The translations under genes were made by a program, and so were the position numbers. Shown piece after piece: positions 1 to 8,657 of a stretch of DNA of 57,291 bases; positions within the stretch are counted from its first letter, which is position 1, and each line of letters begins with the position of its first letter. Source of the DNA: Rhodospirillales bacterium (GTDB lineage: Bacteria > Pseudomonadota > Alphaproteobacteria > TMED109); the NCBI GenBank assembly GCA_009839325.1, contig VXPW01000022.1:108618-165908 (forward strand), written 5' to 3'. Below the pieces are notes generated by a model that made no database searches, was not told the DNA's origin, and was given only the letters and a program-made list of their open reading frames with translations.

Positions 1-305
1 GCGCTGCCTATGTCTGCTTGCCGCGGGACTCTCGCCGGGTTCATGGCCATGGCCAGCCCGATCAATCCCCGAAGGGCAGGCTTCCGTCGCGACAGTGATC
101 GGTACCGAGCCAAGCGTGACACTGTCTCCCAAGCGCGACGTATCGCACGGACTGGAACACGGCGAATACCAGATGCGGCCCAATTTCTTGTCCCGACGAC
201 CCACGGTCCGAAGGAGCCGTTGCGGCGACTTGACCTGATTTTGGTACGTCGGTGCAAAGCGTTACGATGACCTTTTTCACGATCTGCAACCGGTAAAGGT
301 TCGGC
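1..305. other. Left-edge non-coding stretch
   Basis: No convincing gene is seen. Open frames on both strands (10-270 plus, 62-364 minus) are Arg-rich and resemble no family I know, as expected for chance frames in GC-rich DNA. The last part carries a weak purine-rich ribosome binding site (aaagg, near 293) for the dioxygenase that starts at 306. Confidence 0.5.
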
Positions 306-1334
306 ATGGAAACTTGTGCACCGTGGCAGCCCGGCGATCCCTCGGCATCTCCTACTACGGACATTGATCAAGCCCGGAGCAACCTTCGGGAATTCGGTTA
401 CTGCATCGTGGAGGACGTCCTCGGCGGCAGCGAGCTCACCGCCCTTCGAACACGTCTGGTCGAGCAGGCGGAGGCGGAAATCGAGATCGGGATCGCGTTC
501 GAGGATCAGGGGCCCGGACAGGATTGGTCCAATCGTCACCGGCATTCCCTCGAGAACGTGTTCACGGCGGCCAATGGCGGCGTCAATCAGCGTCTCTGGA
601 TGCTGGTCAACAAGGGCGTAGTGTTCCGCAATCTGGTAACCGACCAGCGGCTCTCTCCTCTCGTGGAATCCCTGCTCGGACCTGAATTTGTCCTGTCCAG
701 CCTTACCGCCAATATCGCCAAACCCGGCGGTCGTCCCATGGGATTGCATACGGACCAATGGTGGTTGCCACGTCCCCTGCCCCGGCATGACGAGCCGCAC
801 GTGCCCGGAGCCATGGAGCGGGGCGAGTTCCACGGCGCCGATGACGGTGACTTGACGCGCCCGATCAACCCCCCCTGCGCCGCCAACGTGGTGTACTGCC
901 TGAATGACTTTACGGAAGCGAACGGCGCCACACGGCTCGTTCCGACCAGCCACCTGACGGGCCTGCAGCCACCGCCCGGCATCCCCTGTCCGGTGCCCAC
1001 GCTGCCCGCCGAAGCGCGCGCAGGTTCAGCCATCGTGTGGGACGGAAGAATCTGGCATGGAACCGGCGCGAACCAGTCGAGTGAGCACCGCCTTGCAGTG
1101 CTGGCCACCTTCTGCGGACCGCAGTTTCGACCGCAAGAGAACTACACGCTTGGTGTGGATCCGGACCTTCTCGAAGATGCCCCCAGAGAGCTCTTGGATC
1201 GGCTGGGATTTCGCATTTGGAACGCGTACGGGCGGGTCGGACACCCATACGTGCAGAACGCGGATCCGGAAGCCCAGCTTGTCGGTGAACTTGCCCCCAA
1301 GCGACTGCAGTTGAAGCAGGTTGCTGCCAGGTGA
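306..1334 (+). CDS. Phytanoyl-CoA dioxygenase (PhyH) family protein
   Basis: A 342-residue protein of the PhyH family, which are Fe(II)/2-oxoglutarate-dependent oxygenases that hydroxylate small acids, amino-acid derivatives or acyl-CoAs. The iron-binding facial triad is visible as H148-x-D150 (in GLHTDQWW) and H251 (in WDGRIWHGTG). R262, eleven residues later, is placed to bind 2-oxoglutarate. The length is typical. The gene ends in a GTGA overlap with the next gene, a FAH-family hydratase, so the two are probably translationally coupled and act in one pathway. The substrate cannot be read from the sequence. Confidence 0.85.
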   Translation: METCAPWQPGDPSASPTTDIDQARSNLREFGYCIVEDVLGGSELTALRTRLVEQAEAEIEIGIAFEDQGPGQDWSNRHRHSLENVFTAANGGVNQRLWMLVNKGVVFRNLVTDQRLSPLVESLLGPEFVLSSLTANIAKPGGRPMGLHTDQWWLPRPLPRHDEPHVPGAMERGEFHGADDGDLTRPINPPCAANVVYCLNDFTEANGATRLVPTSHLTGLQPPPGIPCPVPTLPAEARAGSAIVWDGRIWHGTGANQSSEHRLAVLATFCGPQFRPQENYTLGVDPDLLEDAPRELLDRLGFRIWNAYGRVGHPYVQNADPEAQLVGELAPKRLQLKQVAAR

Positions 1335-2140
1335 GCGCCCCGCCGGAGTCCCTGGTATCGACACTCGCCGAGTCACGGCGGGCTGGTCGTTTGATGGCCA
1401 AGTTCCCGACGACCGTTCCGCTTGAACCCGATTCCGCGTACGACTTGCAGATCCAGCTGAACGCTGCAGTCGGAGGCACCGTGGTCGGCTGGAAGATCGG
1501 ATGCACGAACGCCTGGGCCCAGCAGTTGACGGGTACCGACGAGCCGTTCTACGGCCGCATGCATGAAGAGACGACGTTCGACAGTCCGGCAGACCTCGCC
1601 GGTCTCGCATTTGCGTCGCCTATTGTCGAGCCGGAGATCGCCTTCCGGTTCCATCGAGACCTCACCCCTGCCGAGGCGCCGTTCACGCTTCGCCAGGTTC
1701 TGGATGCGACCGCCGCGCTGGCCCCCGCCATCGAGGTGGTTGACTGCCGGTTCGAAGGCGGCTGGTCGCCCACACTTGCGGAAACGATCGTCGACAACGG
1801 AGTGCACGCGTGCTTTGTCGCGGGATCCTGGCGTTCGGACTGGGCCGACATCGATCGGTTGGGGCTCACGGTGGCAGTTACAGTGAACGGGGATCCTGTC
1901 ACCGACGGAGTGGGAGCCAACGCGCTTGACGATCCCGCGAACGCACTGCTCTGGCTCGCCAACCGCGTTACCGGCAGGGGTGAAACGCTTCATGCCGGAG
2001 ACATCGTCACGACCGGAAACATCGCCAACGCGGCCGTCCACGCGAAGCCGGGTGACCATGCGGTCTGCGATTTCGGCCCGCTTGGGCGGGTCGAAGCCAC
2101 GTTCCGCCAGGGCGATGCTGACCCCGAGCGAACAGAATGA
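1331..2140 (+). CDS. FAH-family hydratase (2-keto-4-pentenoate hydratase-like)
   Basis: A 269-residue member of the fumarylacetoacetate hydrolase / 2-oxopent-4-enoate hydratase family, enzymes that hydrate or cleave beta- or enol-keto acids using a divalent metal. Family signs are GWKIGCTN near residue 55, the acidic metal-ligand motif VEPEIAF near residue 100, EVVD near 138, and GDIVTTGN near 225. It starts at GTG 1331, overlapping the dioxygenase stop by 4 bases. Two further relatives lie at 41609-43236. Its substrate is probably the product of the upstream oxygenase, but this is inference from gene order only. Confidence 0.85.
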   Translation: MSAPPESLVSTLAESRRAGRLMAKFPTTVPLEPDSAYDLQIQLNAAVGGTVVGWKIGCTNAWAQQLTGTDEPFYGRMHEETTFDSPADLAGLAFASPIVEPEIAFRFHRDLTPAEAPFTLRQVLDATAALAPAIEVVDCRFEGGWSPTLAETIVDNGVHACFVAGSWRSDWADIDRLGLTVAVTVNGDPVTDGVGANALDDPANALLWLANRVTGRGETLHAGDIVTTGNIANAAVHAKPGDHAVCDFGPLGRVEATFRQGDADPERTE

Positions 2141-2163
2141 GCCGGTTTCACAATTCCCATGAG

Positions 2164-2179
2164 ACACTGTATCTTGTGC
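2164..2179 (+). promoter_or_regulatory. NrdR-box-like site upstream of nrdB
   Basis: The 16-mer ACACTGTATCTTGTGC agrees with the NrdR consensus (ACACwATATaTwGTGT) at about 13 of 16 positions. It sits roughly 85 bases upstream of the preferred nrdB start. NrdR is the ATP-cone repressor of ribonucleotide reductase genes. NrdR sites usually occur in pairs; I did not find a clear second box nearby. Confidence 0.5.
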
Positions 2180-2264
2180 CGCATGGGCCGCACGAAACAT
2201 CATCTGGTAGCGAGCGATCTCTCCTGCTCGCTGCATGGGCCTTCGGCAAGGCTGGGTAGCTGAA

Positions 2265-3224
2265 GTGTCCCTGCTCAAGGCTAATCCGGTCTACAAGCCG
2301 TTCCACTACCCGTGGGCCTATGAAGCTTGGCTGCAGCAACAACGGATTCACTGGTTGCCGGAAGAGGTGCCTCTCGCTGAAGACGTCAAGGACTGGAGCG
2401 AGAAGCTCACCGACGAGGAGCGGAATTTGCTGACTCAGATTTTCCGCTTCTTCGTGCAGTCGGATGTCGAGGTCAACAACTGTTACATGCGGCATTACGC
2501 GCGCGTGTTCGAGCCAACCGAAGTTCAAATGATGTTGGCAGCGTTCTCCAACATGGAGACCGTGCATATCGCCGCGTACTCACATCTCCTCGACACGATC
2601 GGCATGCCGGAGGTCGAGTACGAGGCCTTTCTCAACATCAAGGAGATGCGCGACAAGTACGATTACATGCAGAGCTACAGTACCGATACCCGTGAGGACA
2701 TCGCCCGGACCCTGGCCATGTTCGGGGCCTTCACGGAGGGCATTCAGCTCTTTGCAAGCTTCGCCGTGTTGCTGAACTTCCCGAGGTTCAACAAGATGAA
2801 AGGGATGGGCCAGATCGTCACGTGGTCGGCCCGCGATGAAACCCTGCACACGAACTCGATTGTCCGCCTCTACCGAACCTTTCTGCAGGAAAATCCCGAC
2901 ATCGACACCGACGAGCTTGCCTATGACCTGCGCGAGGCCTGTCAGACAGTGGTCTGCCACGAGGACGCGTTTATCGACAGAGCCTTCGAATTGGGTGGTG
3001 TGGAGGGTCTGACCGGCGCGGAAGTGAAAGCCTACATTCGATACATCGCCAACCGTCGACTCAACCGTCTCGGGCAGCCGCCGCTCTTCACCGCCGACAC
3101 GAATCCGCTTCCCTGGATGGACGAGATGCTCAATGCGCTTGAGCACACCAACTTCTTCGAAAACCGGTCCACGGAATATTCGCGAGCTGCCACGCGGGGA
3201 ACGTGGGATGAGGCCTTCGCCTGA
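2265..3224 (+). CDS. nrdB: Class I ribonucleotide reductase small subunit (NrdB)
   Basis: This is the radical-generating beta subunit that works with NrdA to reduce ribonucleotides to deoxyribonucleotides in the cytoplasm. Counted from GTG 2265 (319 residues), all dinuclear-metal ligands are present with E. coli NrdB spacing: D67, E98, H101, E158, E192, H195. The radical tyrosine is Y105 (ETVHIAAY). The C-terminal tail keeps the Tyr-containing, acidic region that docks on NrdA. An ATG at 2235 is in frame, but the residues from GTG 2265 (VSLLKANPVYKPF) match the usual family N-terminus, so I prefer the GTG. No nrdA lies in the window; the small subunit stands alone behind an NrdR-like box. Confidence 0.93.
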   Translation: MSLLKANPVYKPFHYPWAYEAWLQQQRIHWLPEEVPLAEDVKDWSEKLTDEERNLLTQIFRFFVQSDVEVNNCYMRHYARVFEPTEVQMMLAAFSNMETVHIAAYSHLLDTIGMPEVEYEAFLNIKEMRDKYDYMQSYSTDTREDIARTLAMFGAFTEGIQLFASFAVLLNFPRFNKMKGMGQIVTWSARDETLHTNSIVRLYRTFLQENPDIDTDELAYDLREACQTVVCHEDAFIDRAFELGGVEGLTGAEVKAYIRYIANRRLNRLGQPPLFTADTNPLPWMDEMLNALEHTNFFENRSTEYSRAATRGTWDEAFA

Positions 3225-3238
3225 CCCGGACGCGTCGT

Positions 3239-4459
3239 TCAGCCGACGGCGCGTAGCGGTGCTTCCCGGGCCTGGTTAGTCCGGAGGCTTGCCAGGGCCG
3301 CTCCGACACCACCTGCCTCATGCGGAACTCCGGCTTCCCCCAGAGCAAGTTCGGTAATCCCCAACGAACCAAGAATCATCGCCTCGCTCAGGGCGCCTAA
3401 GTGGCCAATTCGAAATCCGTTTGTGGCCCAGCGCCCGATGGCCGCAGCCAGTGCAACCCCGTACTGCTCTCGGCACAGGGTCCGGAACGCATTCGGGTCG
3501 TTGCCCTCCGGAAGCAGGATTGCCGTTACCGTGTCGCTGTGTTCATCCGGAATGGTGCTGACAAGCTCGAGATTCCACGCAGCTACCGCCGCCCGCACGC
3601 TTCGGGCAAGGCGCCGGTGGCGGGCGAACACCTGCTCTGGCCCCTCTTCAAACAGCATCTCCAGAGCGGTCGCAAGCCCGTACCAGAGGGGAATCGCCGG
3701 GGTTGAGATGAAGCCCAGAGAGCCCTCCGGTCCGAGGTGCTCATTCCAGTCCCAGAAATAGCGGGGGCAGCCTCCTGATGTTCGGGCGGCTTCCAGTGCC
3801 CGGTCCGACAGTGCATTGAATGCGAGGCCCGGTGGCAACATGAGCCCTTTCTGACTCCCGCCGACACATACATCCACACGCCAAGCATCATGGTAGTAGG
3901 GACTTGAAGCAAATGATGAGATGACATCCGCGATCAAAAGTGCCGGGTGCCCCGCGGCGTCCATCGCCGCCCTGACCGCCGGAAGGTCACTCCGTACTCC
4001 CGTCGACGTCTCGTTATGGACGACGCAGACGGCCTTGATGCTTCCGGTCGCATCGGCGCGCAGACACTCCTCGACCCGGTTTGCATCGACCCCGGTACGC
4101 CAGTCACCTGGCAGATAGTTGACCTGAAGACCCAGCCGTTCCGCCATCTCCTTCCATCGTTGAGAGAAGAAACCGGTTTCCGACATGATGATGCGGTCGC
4201 CCGGAGCCAGCGGATTCACCAACGCCGCCTCCCAGGCACCGTGGCCCGGAGCACTCATCAGCACTACCGGCGACTTCGTGCCGAGCAACTCCTTGAGCCG
4301 GGCGTATGCGTGCCCAGCAATTGCCAGAAACTCAGGGCTCCGATGATCTGACTGGGGGGCCGCCATTGCGGACACAATCCGTCGGGGGATGTTCGTTGGC
4401 CCCGGCGTGTGCAGGAATTGCCAGCCGGGGCGCCCCGGCCGCTCAGTAGGATCAAACAA
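3239..4459 (-). CDS. Class V aminotransferase, serine/alanine-glyoxylate type
   Basis: A 406-residue PLP enzyme of the alanine-glyoxylate / serine-glyoxylate / serine-pyruvate aminotransferase family. The N-terminus carries HTPGPTNIP, the middle HNETSTG (149-155), and the PLP lysine is K204 in GGSQKGLMLPPG. The start is TTG 4459. It is the first possible start after the in-frame stop of the upstream gene 9 bases away, and only about 14 residues precede the family core. It follows the molybdenum hydroxylase large subunit on the same strand, so the two are probably one transcript. A role in glyoxylate or serine metabolism is likely; the amino donor is not determined. Confidence 0.88.
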   Translation of the reverse strand: MFDPTERPGRPGWQFLHTPGPTNIPRRIVSAMAAPQSDHRSPEFLAIAGHAYARLKELLGTKSPVVLMSAPGHGAWEAALVNPLAPGDRIIMSETGFFSQRWKEMAERLGLQVNYLPGDWRTGVDANRVEECLRADATGSIKAVCVVHNETSTGVRSDLPAVRAAMDAAGHPALLIADVISSFASSPYYHDAWRVDVCVGGSQKGLMLPPGLAFNALSDRALEAARTSGGCPRYFWDWNEHLGPEGSLGFISTPAIPLWYGLATALEMLFEEGPEQVFARHRRLARSVRAAVAAWNLELVSTIPDEHSDTVTAILLPEGNDPNAFRTLCREQYGVALAAAIGRWATNGFRIGHLGALSEAMILGSLGITELALGEAGVPHEAGGVGAALASLRTNQAREAPLRAVG

Positions 4460-4468
4460 GGATGTATC

Positions 4469-6778
4469 TCAAGCGGCTCGACGCGAGCCAGTATCGATGA
4501 GCGACCAGACGCGCTCCGGTGTGGCCGGCATGTCGACATGATCGACGCCGTAACCTTGGAGCGCGTTGACCAGTGCGTTGATGATGGCCGGTGGAGCACC
4601 GATGGCACCCGCTTCCCCGGCCCCTTTCATGCCCAACGCGTTGGTGGTCGACGGAACCACATTGTAGGTGAAATCGATGTGAGGCGCGTCGTCCGCGCGC
4701 GGCATCGCGTAATCCATGAAGGATGCGCTCAGCAACTGGCCCGATTCGGAATCGTACTGTGTGTGCTCGAGAAGTGCCTGGCCCAGGCCCTGCACAATCC
4801 CGCCGTGCACCTGACCTTCCAGGAGAAGCGGGTTGATGACCGTGCCGAAATCGTCCACGACCGTGTAGCGCACGATCTGCAGCGCCCCGGTTTCAGGAGC
4901 CACTTCCACCTCACAGACGTGGGTGCCGTTCGGGAACGTCGCGGCAGGAGGGGTCCATTGGGCAGCCTCCGCCAGTGGGTCGCCGGCATCGGCAGCACGC
5001 TGGGACGCCTCCCCGAGGGACACCTCGAGGTCCGTACCGGGTACCCTGAACCGGCCATCCTGGAAATCGATGTCCTCCAACGAGGCTTCCAGTTGATCGG
5101 CCGCGAGACTCCGGCCACGCTCGATCACCTGCATCGCTGCATCGGACAGGGCTGCGCCGCCCACCGGAACCGAACGCGATCCACCGGTCCCTCCTCCGTA
5201 GCCGATCGTCGCGGTATCGCCCTGAACGATATCGATCTGGTCGAACGAGAGCCCCAGACGTTCCGACACGATCTGTCGATAGGCCGTTTCATGGCCCTGC
5301 CCGTTGGACTGGGTACCGATCAACACGCGCGCGCGGCCGTCGGCGCCAATCTCGATGGTCGCCTCCTCGGGCGCGCCGCTCGAGCATGCTTCAATGTAGC
5401 TGGCCATCCCGATCCCACGAAGTCGGCCGCTGCGTTCCGACTCGGCTCGGCGCTGCTCGAAGCCGGCCCAGTCTGAGCGCGCAATCGCGTCATCCATGTT
5501 CTTGACGAAGTTCCCGGTGTCGTAGATCTCGCCCATGGGCGTGGTGTAGGGCATCTGGTCGGATCGAATGAAATTGCGCCGGCGAATCTCGTCGGGGGCC
5601 AGGCCCAGCTGGCGTGCGGCCTTGTCCACGATCCGTTCCACGACGAATGCAGCCTCGGGGCGCCCTGCTCCCCGGTAGGCATCCACCGGCGGGGTATTCG
5701 TATACACGCCCAGCACATTCGCGTGCACGGCGGGGGTCTGGTAGCAGCCGGTCAGCATCATGGTGCCGGCGAGTGTCGGCACGAAAATCCCGAAGTTGGA
5801 GCACTGGGCACCCAAGTTCGCGATCGTGTGCACCCGCAGCCCCAAGAAACGCGCGTCCGCATCCAACGCCAGCTCAGCGCGCGTGACGTGGTCACGCCCG
5901 TGGGTGTCGGAAAGAAACGCTTCGGTACGCTCGGAAATCCAGCGAACCGGCCGGCCCAGCGCTCTCGCGGCAAACAGCACGTGGATGTACTCGGGATACA
6001 GGAAAATCTTCATCCCGAAGCCGCCGCCGACATCGCCGGTTCGCACCTGGACCGTGTCCGCCTCGACCCCGAGGATGGACGCAAACTGCCCCTGGAGCAG
6101 ATGGACCCCCTGCGAACCGCAGGTAATCGAGAAGCCACTGCCTTCCTCGTAGCTGGCGACCGCCGCACGGCACTCCATCGGGTTCGGAACCAGCCGGTTG
6201 TTTACAAGCTCGAGGGAAACGACGTGGCTGGCCTTCTCGAACGCGGCGTCCGTCTTGGCTTCGTCACCGAGAGCCCAGTCGAAACAGAGATTGCCGGGGA
6301 TGCCCTCGTGGATCTGGGGAGCGTCCTCAGCTGCGGCACCAGCCGTGTCCGTGACCGCCGGACGCTCCTCGTAGTCGACCTCGACCAGTTCCGCCGCGTC
6401 GCGCGCAAGATTCGCCGTTTCTGCCACTACGATGGCAACGGGCTCACCCACGTAGTAAACCTGCTCACCAGCCAATGCCGGGCGCGGCGGGACCAGATTT
6501 TCAGATCCATCGCGGTTCTTGCCGACGTACAGACAGGCCAAGTTTCCCACGCCTGCCTCCGCGAAGTCCTTGGCGGTGAATACGCCCAGCACACCCTCGG
6601 CTTGCGATGCAACCTCAGTGCTGATGGAACGAATGTCGGCACTGGCCATCGGCGAACGGACCACGTGCAGCCAGGCTTGCTCGGGAAGCGAAAGGTCGGC
6701 GGTGTAGCGCCCCTTGCCGGTCAGGAGTCGGGGATCCTCCGCCCGTTCCACGGGCTGACCGATACCGAACTGGGCCAT
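4469..6778 (-). CDS. Molybdenum hydroxylase large subunit (CoxL form II-like / xanthine dehydrogenase family)
   Basis: A 769-residue molybdopterin-binding subunit of the xanthine oxidase family. Motifs: GVGQPV-like GIGQPVERAEDPRLLTG at the N-terminus, GDVGGGFGMK (248-257), AYRGAGRPEA (367-376), and GAGEAGAIG near the C-terminus with the catalytic Glu. AYRGAGR is the form II signature of CO-dehydrogenase-like proteins; true CO dehydrogenases carry AYRCSFR. It is therefore an aldehyde or heterocycle hydroxylase of unknown substrate rather than a proven CO dehydrogenase. The FAD subunit and the [2Fe-2S] subunit that normally accompany it are not next to it. It is first in a minus-strand pair with the aminotransferase. 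Confidence 0.9.
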   Translation of the reverse strand: MAQFGIGQPVERAEDPRLLTGKGRYTADLSLPEQAWLHVVRSPMASADIRSISTEVASQAEGVLGVFTAKDFAEAGVGNLACLYVGKNRDGSENLVPPRPALAGEQVYYVGEPVAIVVAETANLARDAAELVEVDYEERPAVTDTAGAAAEDAPQIHEGIPGNLCFDWALGDEAKTDAAFEKASHVVSLELVNNRLVPNPMECRAAVASYEEGSGFSITCGSQGVHLLQGQFASILGVEADTVQVRTGDVGGGFGMKIFLYPEYIHVLFAARALGRPVRWISERTEAFLSDTHGRDHVTRAELALDADARFLGLRVHTIANLGAQCSNFGIFVPTLAGTMMLTGCYQTPAVHANVLGVYTNTPPVDAYRGAGRPEAAFVVERIVDKAARQLGLAPDEIRRRNFIRSDQMPYTTPMGEIYDTGNFVKNMDDAIARSDWAGFEQRRAESERSGRLRGIGMASYIEACSSGAPEEATIEIGADGRARVLIGTQSNGQGHETAYRQIVSERLGLSFDQIDIVQGDTATIGYGGGTGGSRSVPVGGAALSDAAMQVIERGRSLAADQLEASLEDIDFQDGRFRVPGTDLEVSLGEASQRAADAGDPLAEAAQWTPPAATFPNGTHVCEVEVAPETGALQIVRYTVVDDFGTVINPLLLEGQVHGGIVQGLGQALLEHTQYDSESGQLLSASFMDYAMPRADDAPHIDFTYNVVPSTTNALGMKGAGEAGAIGAPPAIINALVNALQGYGVDHVDMPATPERVWSLIDTGSRRAA

Positions 6779-6905
6779 GGAAGCTCCTTTCAGGGGGCGT
6801 CCATTTGCGCCCGTTCAATGTTGCATGATAAGGGGCGGCAGGCTTTGGACAAGGTGTACGGAGCTGTGCGCCGCGAGCTTTCGCACTGCTCCGGGAGAAC
6901 GACTG

Positions 6906-7289
6906 ATGGAACGGATCGTGGTCCGGATCAACGCCACAGAACTCGGGATGACTACGCGGGACACGCCCACTGCCGAAGCGATTCTGAAGGAACTTCCGCT
7001 GCAGGCAGTCGCGCAAACGTGGGGCGAGGAAGTCTATTTCCGCGTCCCGGTATCAGCAGCCCTGGAGGACGATGCCCGCGACGTCGTCGAGAAAGGAGAG
7101 ATCGCGTTTTGGACCGGCGGGTCGGCAATCGCTATCGGGTACGGCCGGACACCAGCGTCGCGTGGAGACGAGATCCGTCTGGTGACCGCCGTGAACGTCT
7201 GGGCAGACGCTAACGGCGATCCCGCCGACCTGCGGGAGGTACGTGACGGAGATCCCGTCTGGATCGGTCTAGCGCGCGACGCGGACTAG
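6906..7289 (+). CDS. Cyclophilin-like (TM1367-type) domain protein
   Basis: A 127-residue protein matching the small TM1367-like cyclophilin-fold family in pattern: an N-terminal strand, QTWGEEVYFRVPV near residue 40, then GEIAFWTGGSAIAIGYGRTP and AVNVWA. The fold resembles cyclophilin, but peptidyl-prolyl isomerase activity is not established for the family and the role is unknown. The frame is open upstream to 6777, but ATG 6906 gives the family N-terminus and avoids overlap with the divergent hydroxylase gene. Its stop overlaps the convergent MmgE/PrpD gene by 4 bases. It is the only plus-strand gene between 3239 and 8566. Confidence 0.8.
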   Translation: MERIVVRINATELGMTTRDTPTAEAILKELPLQAVAQTWGEEVYFRVPVSAALEDDARDVVEKGEIAFWTGGSAIAIGYGRTPASRGDEIRLVTAVNVWADANGDPADLREVRDGDPVWIGLARDAD

Positions 7290-8566
7290 GCTACGAGGTC
7301 AGCGAGGCCGACTGGCGACCCGCCAGCACGAAGCGCATGCACCTGGCGGACCACCGGCTCCGGGTCTACTCCTCCGAGTACCAGAAGGTCGCGCGCCTTG
7401 GCCTCCAGGCGATGTGACGAGAGCGGGGCGTCCGGATCGCCGAGCGCATGCTCCCGTTCCGCCGCCAGCACGCGCCCGTCAGCCAATTCGACGCGGACCG
7501 ACGCCCCCCACGCGCGAGGGTATGCCTCGTCGTACGGAGGACCGGACGCCAGCACGACACGGTTCGCGAGATCGGCGTGTCGCTTGCGGGCGGCTGCCTC
7601 GAAGCTGGTGAACACGACCTCCTTGTCCACCAACGCCGCGGCGATGCAATGCTGCAGCGAAAACTTTGCTTCGTATTCGGTCTTCGGCTGAACATTATCG
7701 CAAACGTCAATGGCGGCCCGATAGGTCCACGCCTCGACTTTCCGGAACCGGTCCACGTGCGGTGCCAGTTCCAAGGCAGCATCGATGGCCGGATGAGTGT
7801 GTCGGCAAGACGGCCACGGTTTGATCGACGTCAGGTGCAGTTGCCAGGGTTCATCCGGGGCGCGAAGCACTGCCTCGGGGTCAGCGTCCGGGCAGGCGGC
7901 AGCAAAAAAGCCACGGGGCCCTTCCAGAATCGACGGGGCGCCGGTGAAGCCATGTGCGGCGAGCTCAGCTGCCACGACCCCTGCTTCCGCGGCCCGGCCG
8001 GCATGGAGGTGCTTGCTCATCGCACCAGACGCAATGAACTCCCACAGGCCGGCTGACTGCGTGCCTGCGTTCCCCAGTGCGTGAACCATCGCCCGCGGAT
8101 CAAGGCCCAGGAGGGTACCGGCCGCATAGGCGGAACCAAACGGCCCGCAGGTCGCGGTGTTGTGCCACGTGCGGTAGTGCGCCGGTCCGACTGCGGCGCC
8201 GATCCGACACATGGCTTCAAACCCCTTGAGGATGGCCGTCAGGAACGTTCGCCCATCTGCACCGGTGGAGCGGGCAAGCGCACACGCCGCCGGCACGACA
8301 ACACACCCGGGATGTGTGACCGATTTGCGGTGCAGATCGTCGGCTTCAAGGATGTGCGTCAGCGCACCGAGCTGAAACGCTTCGCGGCCGGGATCGCGAC
8401 CGGCCGCTTCGCCCCAAGCTTTGACGATCCGCCCCGGTTCCGTCGACTGGCCTGCCCGGGTGTTCGCCAGGGCATCGAGAACGTAGTCGGAGGCCTTCGC
8501 AAGGTCAGCGTCGGCAATCGGCTTGGCCTCGATGAATTGAACGAGTTGCTCGGTAAGGCTGGACAT
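7286..8566 (-). CDS. MmgE/PrpD family protein
   Basis: A 426-residue member of the MmgE/PrpD family, which includes 2-methylcitrate dehydratase, cis-aconitate decarboxylase and related lyases or isomerases of small polycarboxylates. Typical segments are ALTHILEADDLHRKSVTHPG (active-site region near residue 75), AMCRIGAAVGPAHYRTWHNTATCGPFG, and KPWPSCRHTHPAIDAA. I chose ATG 8566; the longer frame to 8659 would overlap the divergent gene at 8658 and adds non-family residues. The exact substrate is not readable. With the neighbouring hydroxylase and aminotransferase it may belong to a carboxylic-acid catabolic set, which is inference. Confidence 0.88.
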   Translation of the reverse strand: MSSLTEQLVQFIEAKPIADADLAKASDYVLDALANTRAGQSTEPGRIVKAWGEAAGRDPGREAFQLGALTHILEADDLHRKSVTHPGCVVVPAACALARSTGADGRTFLTAILKGFEAMCRIGAAVGPAHYRTWHNTATCGPFGSAYAAGTLLGLDPRAMVHALGNAGTQSAGLWEFIASGAMSKHLHAGRAAEAGVVAAELAAHGFTGAPSILEGPRGFFAAACPDADPEAVLRAPDEPWQLHLTSIKPWPSCRHTHPAIDAALELAPHVDRFRKVEAWTYRAAIDVCDNVQPKTEYEAKFSLQHCIAAALVDKEVVFTSFEAAARKRHADLANRVVLASGPPYDEAYPRAWGASVRVELADGRVLAAEREHALGDPDAPLSSHRLEAKARDLLVLGGVDPEPVVRQVHALRAGGSPVGLADLVA

Positions 8567-8657
8567 CGGTGCCGGTCCTGGAAGTAGATCTGATCGCCTG
8601 AGGCGAAAAGCGAGTATATGTTCGCCGACCGGCCCATCGACAACGGAGGATGCGTTC

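Noticed and set aside
4469-6778. True CO dehydrogenase (CoxL form I)
   Set aside because: The active-site loop is AYRGAGR, not AYRCSFR, and the medium and small subunits are not adjacent.
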